From CAYTPI01 sp964439625 (GTDB lineage Bacteria > Chloroflexota > Anaerolineae > Aggregatilineales > UBA3940), in the NCBI GenBank assembly GCA_964439625.1, contig CAYTPI010000001.1:186001-250000 (forward strand): a stretch of DNA of 64,000 bases, given 5' to 3'. The position numbers were made by a program, and so were the translations under genes. The notes beneath the pieces were generated by a model that saw nothing but the letters and a program-made list of their open reading frames with translations, was not told where the DNA came from and ran no database searches. Shown here one piece after another: positions 18,023 to 26,449 of this stretch. Within the stretch, counting starts at the first letter, position 1, and every line of letters begins with the position of its first letter.

Positions 18023-19582
18023 TCATAGGGCGGAAATCCCTAATGTGACAAGAGCCACAACGATAATCGGGATGATGCCATAGCCTAACATCCGGTTGAT
18101 GACCGGTCCTTCCTGCCCTGCCAGCCCGACCGTGCTGCACCCCACGATCACTTTGGCGGGGGCCAGCGTGCTGCCTAAAGCGCCGCCTGCGGTCTGTGCC
18201 GCGAGGATCAGCGTCACCGATAGGCCCAGCAGATCGGCACTGTCTCGTTGAAGAATACCAAAGATCACATTTGAGTTGGTGTTTGACCCAGTGATAAACG
18301 CCCCTAGCATGCCAATAAAAGGCGCTGCGGCAGGGTAGGCCCTCGCGCTGATGTTTTCACTGATGCCTTGGGCGAGCGTATTGGTCATCCCGGCGTGGTT
18401 CATGATGACCGCAACAGCGATCATCACGGCGATACCAACCCCAGACTTGACTCCAGTTCGCAGCACATTGCGGATGATCGTTTGCCCGGCACCTGATTTG
18501 TAATAACCATAGTGCTGATAGATAGCATAGGTAATCAGTGAGGCATAGAGCAGCAGTGCGCCGGGGTGCCCAAACAGACTGATGCGCCGCCCGGATTCAA
18601 CCGGGGTGACCCAGCCGAGTGAGGTGGCTACTGCTGGAAAATCTAACGCCAACACGACCGTGTTAAAAGTGCGATCAAAAACGGGTATGAGGTTAATGCC
18701 GAAGATGGTGGCGATCAGAATTAGGTAAGCTGCGACAGCAGCACTTAAGGTGATGCCATTTGATGTTGGCGTTGGTGCAACTTTGCTTACGCTACCACCA
18801 ACGAAGCGGACTAACAGTACTCCGACTATTAATCCGGTAAGGGCGGCTCCGGTTGCGCCCAGCGCCCACAGCCCCGCACGTGCTAAAAGAAATTGCGTTG
18901 TTCCCATCACGCCGCCCAGCAGTAATACTATAGGCAGCGTCTGGATGAATGTCTTCCAACCAGTACCAATGAATACCACCAAGCCGCCGCACACCACTCC
19001 GGCAACGCCTAACAGCAGCGCCGAGTCCGGAGCCAGCTCGAAGCCGCTCAAACCTGTCGTGGCGATCAAGGCTTGAAATGACGTCCCCAAAGAACCAAAC
19101 GTAACAGCCCAACCGTGACCAATCGACGCGATGATCACCGCTTTGACAGGCTCGTAACCCAGCGTGATCAACAAGGGCGCAACCACTGCCGTTGGGACGC
19201 CAAAGCCGCCAACTCCCTGTAAGAACGAGACAAACAGCCAGCCAAGCAGCAGCACTTGCAGCCCACGGTTGGCGGTCAACCCCGGCAGCCTGTCACCGAT
19301 TAGGTCGATGGCCCCGGCTTCGTTTGCCACATTGAAAAACAACAGCGCCATCAGCACGATATACAGCACATCGATTGTCAACAGCGCGCCTTTGCCGAGA
19401 GCGACGCCAATGACTTCTAAAGATGCGCCAAATATGGTGCTGCCGATGCCAAGGGCCACGAGCAACGCGAGAAAACCGGCGGTACGGGCACTTTGACGTA
19501 GGCCCAGTAGGAGCATCAACAGCGTCAAGATGGGGGTCGCTGCTAATAGCCAATTAAAGACGGTGAGTTGCAACAGAAACAC
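18023..19582 (-). CDS. L-lactate/glycolate permease (LctP family)
   Basis: A 519-residue inner-membrane transporter with about 12 or more helices. Sequences such as SFLQGVGGFGVPTAVVAPLL, GHGWAVTFGSLGTSFQALIA and GMLGAFITGSNTNSNVIFG are hallmarks of the LctP/GlcA family, which imports lactate or glycolate with protons. The start is a GTG; a TATACT box lies about 30 bases upstream on the minus strand. Proximity to glcDEF and the second 2-hydroxyacid dehydrogenase supports glycolate or lactate import as the first step of this module. Confidence 0.9.
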   Translation of the reverse strand: MFLLQLTVFNWLLAATPILTLLMLLLGLRQSARTAGFLALLVALGIGSTIFGASLEVIGVALGKGALLTIDVLYIVLMALLFFNVANEAGAIDLIGDRLPGLTANRGLQVLLLGWLFVSFLQGVGGFGVPTAVVAPLLITLGYEPVKAVIIASIGHGWAVTFGSLGTSFQALIATTGLSGFELAPDSALLLGVAGVVCGGLVVFIGTGWKTFIQTLPIVLLLGGVMGTTQFLLARAGLWALGATGAALTGLIVGVLLVRFVGGSVSKVAPTPTSNGITLSAAVAAYLILIATIFGINLIPVFDRTFNTVVLALDFPAVATSLGWVTPVESGRRISLFGHPGALLLYASLITYAIYQHYGYYKSGAGQTIIRNVLRTGVKSGVGIAVMIAVAVIMNHAGMTNTLAQGISENISARAYPAAAPFIGMLGAFITGSNTNSNVIFGILQRDSADLLGLSVTLILAAQTAGGALGSTLAPAKVIVGCSTVGLAGQEGPVINRMLGYGIIPIIVVALVTLGISAL

Positions 19583-19724
19583 TTTCTAGAAGATGGCATA
19601 AACCAAGAATAGTATAGCAAGCATAGGGTAAACGTGGCTTTTAGTTTATTTAGGTTTGAGAAAGCTGATTAAAATAAGTATGTAATAGTGACAATAATCC
19701 TTATAATTTTCTCAAAAGATCGCT

Positions 19725-19896
19725 TATACTGAAATTAAGAAAGTTTGTTTTTACAGTAGGCTCAATCTTACTGTATCTTTCGCCATCGTTCACTTAGACT
19801 CAGGGGAAGGAGGACGTCAAACCAAAACTGAGTCTCTAATTGTTGAAACCCCCTATATACCTATTAAATTGATTTCAACATGGAGGACATAATTAT
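19725..19896 (+). promoter_or_regulatory. Leader of the glycerol facilitator gene with two inverted repeats
   Basis: The 314-base gap 19583-19896 is AT-rich. A -10-like TATACT (19725-19730) would give a leader of about 160 bases. It holds TACAGTA/TACTGTA (19752-19758, 19769-19775) and AGACTCAG/CTGAGTCT (19796-19803, 19828-19835). The loop of the second hairpin contains a free GGAAGGAGGA, a ribosome-binding-like sequence with no start codon after it; the gene has its own GGAGG before 19897. Regulatory role is inference. Confidence 0.35.
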
Positions 19897-20619
19897 ATGG
19901 ATACAAACGTACTACTTGGTGAATTGTTCGGTACAATGATTCTGGTGCTGCTGGGTGATGGCGTTGTTGCCAACGTCTTGCTGAATAAATCTAAGGCTGA
20001 GGGTTCCGGCTGGATTGTAATCACCACAGGCTGGGCCTTTGCGGTTGTCATAGGTGTATTTGTGGCGATTGCATTTGGCGCTCCAGCGCACATTAATCCG
20101 GCTGTTACTGTTGGATTTGCAATCGCTTCTGGCGATTTTTCGAATGTTGCCCCCTTTGTCATCGCCCAACTGATCGGTGCCTTCATCGGTGCAATCTTGC
20201 TCTGGGCACACTTTGGCCCCCACTGGGCTGCCACTGAAGACCAAGGTCTCAAGTTGGCTTCCTTTAGCACGGGCCCGGCAATCCGTAGTGTACCTATGAA
20301 CCTCGTGAGTGAGGCCATCGGCACTTTTGTGCTGGTGTTGGGTGTGGCGGCTATCTTTGCTGGCGAACTGGCAGGAGGGCTTGGCCCATTCCTCGTTGGT
20401 GGCTTGGTTTGGGGTATTGGCCTGTCTTTGGGTGGTACCACCGGCTATGCGATTAACCCTGCCCGTGACCTCGCCCCGCGGATTGCACACCAACTGTTGC
20501 CAATCGCTGGGAAAGGGGACTCAGACTGGGGCTATAGTTGGATTCCCGTGGTCGGCCCGATCGTTGGCGGCATACTGGCTGGCGTGTTCATCATCGTCTT
20601 CCCAGTATTTGGCTTCTAG
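19897..20619 (+). CDS. glpF: Glycerol uptake facilitator / aquaglyceroporin
   Basis: A 240-residue MIP-family channel with six helices and two half-helices. The two NPA boxes are visible: NPAVT (about 67-71) and NPARD (about 187-191). The second box continues as NPARDLAPR, and the Asp after NPAR is typical of glycerol-conducting members rather than water-only channels. The next gene, dhaK, points to three-carbon polyol use. The start is supported by GGAGG upstream. Confidence 0.88.
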   Translation: MDTNVLLGELFGTMILVLLGDGVVANVLLNKSKAEGSGWIVITTGWAFAVVIGVFVAIAFGAPAHINPAVTVGFAIASGDFSNVAPFVIAQLIGAFIGAILLWAHFGPHWAATEDQGLKLASFSTGPAIRSVPMNLVSEAIGTFVLVLGVAAIFAGELAGGLGPFLVGGLVWGIGLSLGGTTGYAINPARDLAPRIAHQLLPIAGKGDSDWGYSWIPVVGPIVGGILAGVFIIVFPVFGF

Positions 20620-20620
20620 T

Positions 20621-20713
20621 GTTTGACCAGAAAGACATACTACTAAGTATAAGTAGCCTGATGGGGTCAAACCTGAGGTTCAGCAGCATATGCGACTGAA
20701 CACGGGTTAACCC
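20621..20713 (+). promoter_or_regulatory. Compact array of inverted repeats before dhaK (structured leader or operators)
   Basis: Within 93 bases lie four nested or adjacent dyads. GTTTGACC (20621-20628) pairs with GGTCAAAC (20665-20672) and encloses CTACT/AGTAG (20640-20644, 20652-20656). GTTCAG (20678-20683) pairs with CTGAAC (20696-20701) around the palindrome GCATATGC (20686-20693). The palindrome GGGTTAACCC (20704-20713) follows. The dhaK ribosome-binding site (GGAGG) comes about 30 bases later. It matches no riboswitch class I recognise. It could be an RNA switch, a terminator-attenuator after glpF, or protein-binding operators. Confidence 0.5.
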
Positions 20714-20758
20714 ACTGAACGCAAGCGACTCATTTCTCGAAGGAGGGAAATTCGACAC

Positions 20759-21826
20759 ATGAAAAAGCTAATCAATGATGTAGATGATGTTGTAAAAGAG
20801 CAGTTGATGGGTATGGCAAAAGCCCACCCAGACATGCTTAAAGTGAATATTGAGCCGCACTATATCGTCCGTGCGGACGCCCCGGTTGCTGATAAAGTTG
20901 CCATTATTTCTGGGGGCGGCTCTGGGCACGAGCCGATGCATGGCGGCTTTGTCGGTAAGGGCATGCTCGATGCTGCCTGCCCCGGTGAAGTCTTCACCAG
21001 CCCGACCCCTGACCAGATGTTTGAGGCTGCCAAAGCGGTTAACAGTGGCTCAGGCGTGTTATTCCTCGTCAAGAACTATACCGGTGATGTGCTCAATTTT
21101 GAGACTGCCGCCGAAATGGCGCATGAGGAGGGTATCCCCATACAGAGCATTTTGATTGACGATGACGTCGCCGTTAAAGATAGCCTCTACACGGCGGGCC
21201 GGCGTGGTGTCGGTGCGACGGTCATCATGGAGAAGATCGTCGGTGGTGCCGCTGACGATGGTTACGACCTTGACCGACTTGCAGACCTAGCGCGTAAAGT
21301 CAATATGTATGGGCGTTCAATGGGTATTGCCTTGACGTCTTGCACCGTGCCAGCCGCCGGTAAGCCAACGTTTGAACTGGCGGAAGATGAAATCGAGATC
21401 GGGATTGGTATCCATGGGGAGCCTGGGCAGAAACGCATCCCGCATACAACAGCTGACGAACTAACGGAGATTCTTGCACGGGAAATCATCGAAGACCCAG
21501 CCTACACGCGCACCGTTAGAGAGTGGGACCGCGAGGCGGGCGATTGGGTCGAAAAGAGTCTGACCGATGAACCCTTTGCCAGCGGCGATGAAGTGATTGC
21601 CTTCGTCAATAGTATGGGTGGGACGCCCGTGTCCGAACTGTACACAATCTATAACAAACTTACCGATGTGTGTGAAGCGACTGGCCTCAGGATTGTACGC
21701 AACCTGATTGGGCCATATATCACCTCATTGGAAATGCAGGGCTTCTCGATCACATTGGTCAAGGCTGACGATGAAATCCTAAAGTACTGGGATGCGCCCG
21801 TCAATACGCCTGGACTGCGCTGGTAG
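20759..21826 (+). CDS. dhaK: Dihydroxyacetone kinase subunit K
   Basis: The dihydroxyacetone-binding subunit that forms a covalent hemiaminal with its substrate; 355 residues, normal length. The nucleophilic region is GIGIHGEPG with His219, and the substrate loop is GGGSGHEPMHGG (about 52-63). DhaK cannot transfer phosphate without the ATP- or ADP-binding DhaL; no DhaL or DhaM is encoded next to it, since a leftward gene follows after about 100 bases. Either DhaL is elsewhere or this is a DhaK-only paralogue. GGAGG precedes the ATG. Confidence 0.9.
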   Translation: MKKLINDVDDVVKEQLMGMAKAHPDMLKVNIEPHYIVRADAPVADKVAIISGGGSGHEPMHGGFVGKGMLDAACPGEVFTSPTPDQMFEAAKAVNSGSGVLFLVKNYTGDVLNFETAAEMAHEEGIPIQSILIDDDVAVKDSLYTAGRRGVGATVIMEKIVGGAADDGYDLDRLADLARKVNMYGRSMGIALTSCTVPAAGKPTFELAEDEIEIGIGIHGEPGQKRIPHTTADELTEILAREIIEDPAYTRTVREWDREAGDWVEKSLTDEPFASGDEVIAFVNSMGGTPVSELYTIYNKLTDVCEATGLRIVRNLIGPYITSLEMQGFSITLVKADDEILKYWDAPVNTPGLRW

Positions 21827-21829
21827 TGG

Positions 21830-21845
21830 GGTTAGCTACCTAACC
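21830..21845 (+). terminator. Weak hairpin after dhaK
   Basis: GGTTAG and CTAACC form a 6-bp stem with a 4-base loop, four bases after the stop. No T run follows, so termination here is doubtful. Confidence 0.25.
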
Positions 21846-21923
21846 ATAGGCGACTGAAGCAATCTCGGCAACCATCGAACCCAGCCGATGCGAAACTGAG
21901 CGCGGCGAATTTTTAGACAGGCT

Positions 21924-23354
21924 CTAAATGGTGTGCGGATAAAAGTTGAACGCAAGCACGATAACCAAGAGGCCCAGAAAAAGATGCCGCGCTCCCCTGA
22001 GTTCGTGGTGAGCATACAGCAGGTCATATGCTACGATCAAGATCAGGACGAGGCCGACCAACTGCGGCATAATGTTGCGGTAACGAAAGTAAGGGAAGGC
22101 AATTGTCGAGAAGCCAAGGATGATCAAGACGGCAATCACCAGCAGGTCAAGTTGCTGGGTCGTCAATGACTGCCAGTTGCGAATGATAATCACTGCTGCT
22201 GTTAACGAAATCACACCGTACAAGGCGGCCTGCGTCAAGCGCAGGCCATACCGCAAGTGACTGCTTCCCAGTGTTGAACCTGAAAACGTAAACACCAGCC
22301 CGGCTACAACAAGGACAAATCCTGCCGCAGCACCGATGCTCCATAAAATGGTGGTCCGGCTGATTTTTTTGTCGATTAGCTGTGGGTATGTGAACATTAC
22401 CAATACCGTGGGTACGCTGAGCAGTATCGTTGCGATGGCGGCGTGCAGTTGCAGCGTACCTGTCCGCGTAAAAACAGGTGCGATGACAGCGACAGCTTGG
22501 GCGGTGATGCTGTAGACGTACAGGGCGATGCGCTTCTCAGTTGGAAAATCGGCAATTTCACCGGGAACATACAGAGTAAACAGTAAACTGGCCTCGTTGA
22601 ATGAGGTATCTTTCGGGATGATGCCCATCGTGAAGTGTCGCATCAATAGATACGGTGCCATTGCAAGTAGACTGACTGCCACGATACTGCCTGCGTGCTG
22701 CCACGATATTCGCTTAAATACGCCGAAATAAAGTCCCATCGCAATCCCTAAACCGATCACGGCTAAGCCGTTCTCTCTAAGATAGGGTGCCAGCGCGAGC
22801 AAGAAGAAGAAGGCCAACCACCACCACAGTTTTGGCGAAAAGTTTCGCAACAGCAGAACCGTCAGGATAAGAATGATGACCAGTTCGCCAAGGACTTCGG
22901 TTACCAATATAAGCAAATAGCTTGAGGCCCGGTGGCTCATGAGGAATGCTGCTAATAGAATCGCAATGAGTAGCTTCTTACCCGTTAGTAAATAGAGTAG
23001 CCAGAAAACAACAAGCCCAATGATCACTTTGAGGCCGAGCAAACCGTAGTACGTGGTAACACTGTAAAACGGGAAGAATTGTAAAAACGTCCAATGCTTT
23101 AGTTGAAAGAAGGGGCGATAGTAGCGATCCTTGGCATTCGTCTGGTCAGCATTTGGCCCCCAGAAGGCCTCCAGCGGACTGTATTGCTGAAGAAATTCGT
23201 ATGAGCCAATATCGTCACCGCCGCGTGGATAGGTCTTTGGGAGACCACTTTCTGCGATGATGTACATACTCATCAAGGCAACACATACCGCGACCATCCA
23301 TGGCGCGGCAGTGGCTTCAGCAAAACGGGTTTGTCGCATGTCAGAATCTATCAC
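21924..23354 (-). CDS. Polytopic membrane protein, possibly GT-C glycosyltransferase-like
   Basis: A 476-residue protein with about 10-11 hydrophobic helices and an extracytoplasmic loop after the first helix (LPKTYPRGGDDIGSYEFLQQ, acidic residues near its start). That first-loop layout, with Asp residues after helix 1, is typical of GT-C enzymes such as GT39 and ArnT relatives, but no diagnostic motif is certain. The start is unclear: a GTG at 23354 or an ATG at 23339. It stands alone, downstream of the universal stress protein gene in the same direction. Confidence 0.65.
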   Translation of the reverse strand: MIDSDMRQTRFAEATAAPWMVAVCVALMSMYIIAESGLPKTYPRGGDDIGSYEFLQQYSPLEAFWGPNADQTNAKDRYYRPFFQLKHWTFLQFFPFYSVTTYYGLLGLKVIIGLVVFWLLYLLTGKKLLIAILLAAFLMSHRASSYLLILVTEVLGELVIILILTVLLLRNFSPKLWWWLAFFFLLALAPYLRENGLAVIGLGIAMGLYFGVFKRISWQHAGSIVAVSLLAMAPYLLMRHFTMGIIPKDTSFNEASLLFTLYVPGEIADFPTEKRIALYVYSITAQAVAVIAPVFTRTGTLQLHAAIATILLSVPTVLVMFTYPQLIDKKISRTTILWSIGAAAGFVLVVAGLVFTFSGSTLGSSHLRYGLRLTQAALYGVISLTAAVIIIRNWQSLTTQQLDLLVIAVLIILGFSTIAFPYFRYRNIMPQLVGLVLILIVAYDLLYAHHELRGARHLFLGLLVIVLAFNFYPHTI

Positions 23355-23452
23355 TTTGATTAAGCTGGCTCATTCACCAGCGAAGTATAGCACTGCCGCG
23401 CTTCAATGTGCCGAAATCGAATGCCCCGTTTCTTTCAGCCATCGATCAGGTT

Positions 23453-23479
23453 GGGTGTGGCAACCAGGCTACCACACCC
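23453..23479 (-). terminator. Hairpin downstream of the universal stress protein gene
   Basis: GGGTGTGG and CCACACCC form a perfect 8-bp stem with an 11-base loop, 13 bases after the leftward stop. There is no T tract on the minus strand. Confidence 0.5.
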
Positions 23480-23491
23480 CTATTTGTGAGG

Positions 23492-23962
23492 TCAGTCGGC
23501 GAGGTCTTCCTTTGGCGAACGCAGCAGCAGCAATGGGATATCTGAGTGGTGTAGCACCTTCATAGCGACACTGCCGAATACTAAATTCCCGACGCCCGTC
23601 CGCCCATGGCTGGCAATCGCAATGAAGCTGACATCTTCTTCTGCCGCCACGTCAAGGATTGTGCCCGCAACCTCACCAACTTCCACGCGCATATTCGCTG
23701 TGACGCCCAGCGGCGTAAACGTTTGTATCAGGTCATCCAGATAGGCCGAAGCGGCTTCAAGTGCATCAACCAGTTTTTTGTCGTTTACCCTCACAGTGTA
23801 GGGCAAGCCCGCCGCAGCGACACCCTCGACAGCAACCGCCGGATCGACGACCCGCAATAACACGATATTGCTATTGAGCTTTTCAGCTAATAGTTGGACG
23901 TATGGTACGATCATCTCAGCACGTTCTGAACCGTCTAGCGGCACAAGTATCTTTTCAAACAA
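23492..23962 (-). CDS. Universal stress protein (UspA family)
   Basis: A 156-residue single-domain Usp. It opens with KILVPLDGSERAE and has the ATP-binding motif near the C-terminus as ASHGRTGVGNLVFGSVAMKVLHHSDIPLLLLR (G-2x-G-9x-G-S/T type), so it is predicted to bind ATP. The start is a TTG behind AAAGGAG. Its partner process is unknown; it is a single-gene unit ending in a hairpin. Confidence 0.88.
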   Translation of the reverse strand: MFEKILVPLDGSERAEMIVPYVQLLAEKLNSNIVLLRVVDPAVAVEGVAAAGLPYTVRVNDKKLVDALEAASAYLDDLIQTFTPLGVTANMRVEVGEVAGTILDVAAEEDVSFIAIASHGRTGVGNLVFGSVAMKVLHHSDIPLLLLRSPKEDLAD

Positions 23963-24223
23963 GGTTGGTCTCCTTTCAATTTAGATTGACATAACAGCTT
24001 CTATATGCTTATGATTTGCTTCTACTCTATCATATGATGCCGCAGCTTTGGGGCGTAGTGTGCTTTGTCCTGCCCACCTGCGAGGGTTGACACAGAGTAA
24101 CCATGTTCCAGCGTATAACAATTAGGTTTGGAGACATTAATTATTGTTACTGTAACACGATTTACGGATGTATAAGTTTTCTACGTTAAATTTTCTGCTA
24201 GATTGCTATTGATGGAGGTGGCA

Positions 24224-25228
24224 ATGAAAGTTGCTAGAGTGGTTTTTGTATACAATACTCAGACGACTTTCATTAAGTGGGACGAAGATATCCTATCTGA
24301 ACGTTACCAGCTCAAGTCTATATATCTTAAACGGAAGCACGAAATAGTCAATCCTAAGCTAGTCAGTGCTGTCGCCAGAGCAGATGTAGTTGTATCTTGG
24401 TTCGCAAGTTGGCACAGTTTGGGAGCCTTCATTTTTGCGAAGATGTTGGGGAAACCAACTGTACTAGTGACGGGTGGTTATGATGTGGCTAATGTGCCAG
24501 AAATCAACTACGGGTTTCAGCAGGGTGGACTGTCTAAGCTAGTCACAGGTATTGTATTCCGACTCTCGGACAAGATTTTACCGGTATCTAGTAGCGCCTT
24601 GAAAGAAACACTCAAAATACGGGCTGTTTCGGAAGAAAAGGTGGTATGTGTTGTTCATGGTATTGCTGATCATATAGTTAACACTGTCCAAGTTGAGAAA
24701 CGTCCAATAGCTTTAACGGTTTCCGGTATTAACCAGGTTGCTGCCAAAAGAAAAGGATTGTTTGAATTTGTGCGTTCGGCAGCCTTGTTACCGGAATATC
24801 AATTCATTCTTGTTGGTCGGGCAACTGATGATGTTATAGACGAACTGAAAGCACTTGCATCAACAAACGTTGAGTTCACCGGTTATCTTTCAGAAACTGA
24901 TCTTGCTCAATTGCGAGCAGAGGCATTAGTTTACGTCCAAGCGTCGCATCACGAGGGGTTCGGGGTTGCTGTCGCTGAAGCAATGCTGGCCCGCTGTGTA
25001 CCTGTCGTCTCGACACACGGTGCGCTGCCCGAAGTAGTGGGTTCGACTGGCATATCCATTGATGATACTCTCCCCGAGACCATTGCAAACGGTATTCGCC
25101 AGGCCTCTGAAAAACAGAGCGAATTAGGGCCTAAGGCGCGTGCGCGCATCATCAAACGCTATCCTATCCAGTCAAGGGCTGAAAAGATACATCGTGTCAT
25201 TGATCAACTCCTCGGGCTAGCTGACTAA
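24224..25228 (+). CDS. Glycosyltransferase family 4/1 (GT-B)
   Basis: About 334 residues with a GT-B fold. The C-terminal domain carries FILVGRATDDVIDELKAL, FTGYLSETDLAQLRAEALVY and the EX7E-type nucleotide-sugar region in HHEGFGVAVAEAMLARCVPV. The ATG at 24224 is chosen because GGAGGTGG lies just before it. The coding sequence is visibly AT-richer than its neighbours, suggesting acquisition by transfer. It is followed within 5 bases by a second transferase; the pair probably acts on a surface polysaccharide or glycolipid. The 261-base gap upstream is AT-rich and shows no certain feature. Confidence 0.82.
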   Translation: MKVARVVFVYNTQTTFIKWDEDILSERYQLKSIYLKRKHEIVNPKLVSAVARADVVVSWFASWHSLGAFIFAKMLGKPTVLVTGGYDVANVPEINYGFQQGGLSKLVTGIVFRLSDKILPVSSSALKETLKIRAVSEEKVVCVVHGIADHIVNTVQVEKRPIALTVSGINQVAAKRKGLFEFVRSAALLPEYQFILVGRATDDVIDELKALASTNVEFTGYLSETDLAQLRAEALVYVQASHHEGFGVAVAEAMLARCVPVVSTHGALPEVVGSTGISIDDTLPETIANGIRQASEKQSELGPKARARIIKRYPIQSRAEKIHRVIDQLLGLAD

Positions 25229-25232
25229 GGAT

Positions 25233-26174
25233 ATGGCACTGCTGTCAGTTATCGTTGTTCTATATAACCCAGATGCTGATGTTGAAAAAACATTCAAACA
25301 CCTCAATAAGATGCGCGAAGTTATTGATCTTGAAGTTGTTGTTGTTGACAACGCCTCGACTAACTCCGTCACGGAGTCACTTCAGAAGAAGTTTCCCGAA
25401 TTTATATACGTTAGGAGTCGAGAAAACCTTGGCTTCGGGGGAGGGAATAATCTAGGGTTTTCGTACACTTCCGGCGAATATATTCTCTGCTTGAACCCAG
25501 ATTTGCTAATTTCTGCGGAAGCTACCCAAGCTCTGATAGATACAATAGAAACACAACCAAATATTGGTATTGTTGGTCCAAAAACACTGGACGGAGATGG
25601 TGACGTCGTGATCACCGCCCGCGCTGACTATACAGTTGGGCGGCTTTGGGCCAAATATTGGGCGCTTGATAGGATCGCGCCCCGTGCTGTTTATGGGATG
25701 ACGCGAGCGGAAGCACAATCGGTAGGCCAGATTCTTGATGTGGATTGGTTGCAAGGCTCTTGTTTACTCATGAGGCGTCCATTGTTTGAGTTACTTGATG
25801 GCTTTGATGACTCGTTCTTTCTCTACATGGAAGACGTTGATTTGTGTAGACGTATTCGAGCAGAAGGTTACAGAGTCGTCTATGATCCTTCGGCAGTGGT
25901 GATCCATTTCGGTGGTACAACGACAGCACGTTTCCATGCCATTCGCATTCGTGGATACCATCTAAGCCCGCTTCGCTATCATGAGAAGCATGGACGTTCA
26001 GGATCTGTATTTGCTCTTCGGCTCATTTTATCGGTCGAACTGCTTGTGAAAGCTCTACTTCGTACATTTCTAGCATTTGGTCATGGGTCAAAAGCTGAAC
26101 TCAAGCGTCGAAGGGCCATTGAACTTCAAGTGCTTGGTGAAGTGTGGAAATATTCTCGTGAGTCGCCTAGATAG
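25233..26174 (+). CDS. Family 2 glycosyltransferase, rhamnosyltransferase-like
   Basis: A 313-residue GT-A enzyme: VIVVLYNPDADVEKTF opens the fold, VDNASTNS is the first Asp motif, LNPDLLISAEATQAL supplies the D-x-D-like site, and LYMEDVDLCRRIRAEGYRVVYDPSA is the ED motif with the catalytic base region. Such proteins (WbbL/RfbF-like) often transfer rhamnose. The gene follows the GT-B gene by 4 bases and shares its AT-rich character. Confidence 0.82.
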   Translation: MALLSVIVVLYNPDADVEKTFKHLNKMREVIDLEVVVVDNASTNSVTESLQKKFPEFIYVRSRENLGFGGGNNLGFSYTSGEYILCLNPDLLISAEATQALIDTIETQPNIGIVGPKTLDGDGDVVITARADYTVGRLWAKYWALDRIAPRAVYGMTRAEAQSVGQILDVDWLQGSCLLMRRPLFELLDGFDDSFFLYMEDVDLCRRIRAEGYRVVYDPSAVVIHFGGTTTARFHAIRIRGYHLSPLRYHEKHGRSGSVFALRLILSVELLVKALLRTFLAFGHGSKAELKRRRAIELQVLGEVWKYSRESPR

Positions 26175-26207
26175 TCAGTGGGGTGCGGCCTTTTAACGCA
26201 AACTAGT

Positions 26208-26267
26208 AGGCCACAGAGCCCTGTTCGCCACCCGCTCGTAATCTGTGAACAGCGGGTAATTTGGCCT
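26208..26267 (+). other. Possible pseudoknotted RNA element in the 275-base gap 26175-26449
   Basis: Complementary segments occur in the order A-B-C-B'-C'-A': AGGCCA (26208-26213), CTGTTC (26221-26226), ACCCGC (26230-26235), GAACAG (26247-26252), GCGGGT (26252-26257), TGGCCT (26262-26267). B with B' and C with C' would form an H-type pseudoknot closed by helix A. One G is shared between B' and C'. The element could be a terminator-like or small-RNA structure, or chance. Confidence 0.3.
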
Positions 26268-26449
26268 TTCGTTCCCCTCGACTGCAAGCAAACGTAGCAG
26301 AGGATCATAAAAACGATTGTCGTTGCTTTGATCTTGCGGGCCGCCTTGAGGCTAGCAAACGTCGTCAAACTGTCAGGCAGTGTAATATCCGCATGCGATG
26401 TCAGCAATTATACTAAAGATTAAATACTGAAAAGGACTTTGCCAAACTT

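Noticed and set aside
26126..26407. Leftward 93-codon frame in the gap before the histidine kinase
   Set aside because: It overlaps the end of the glycosyltransferase gene and has no start signal or recognisable sequence.
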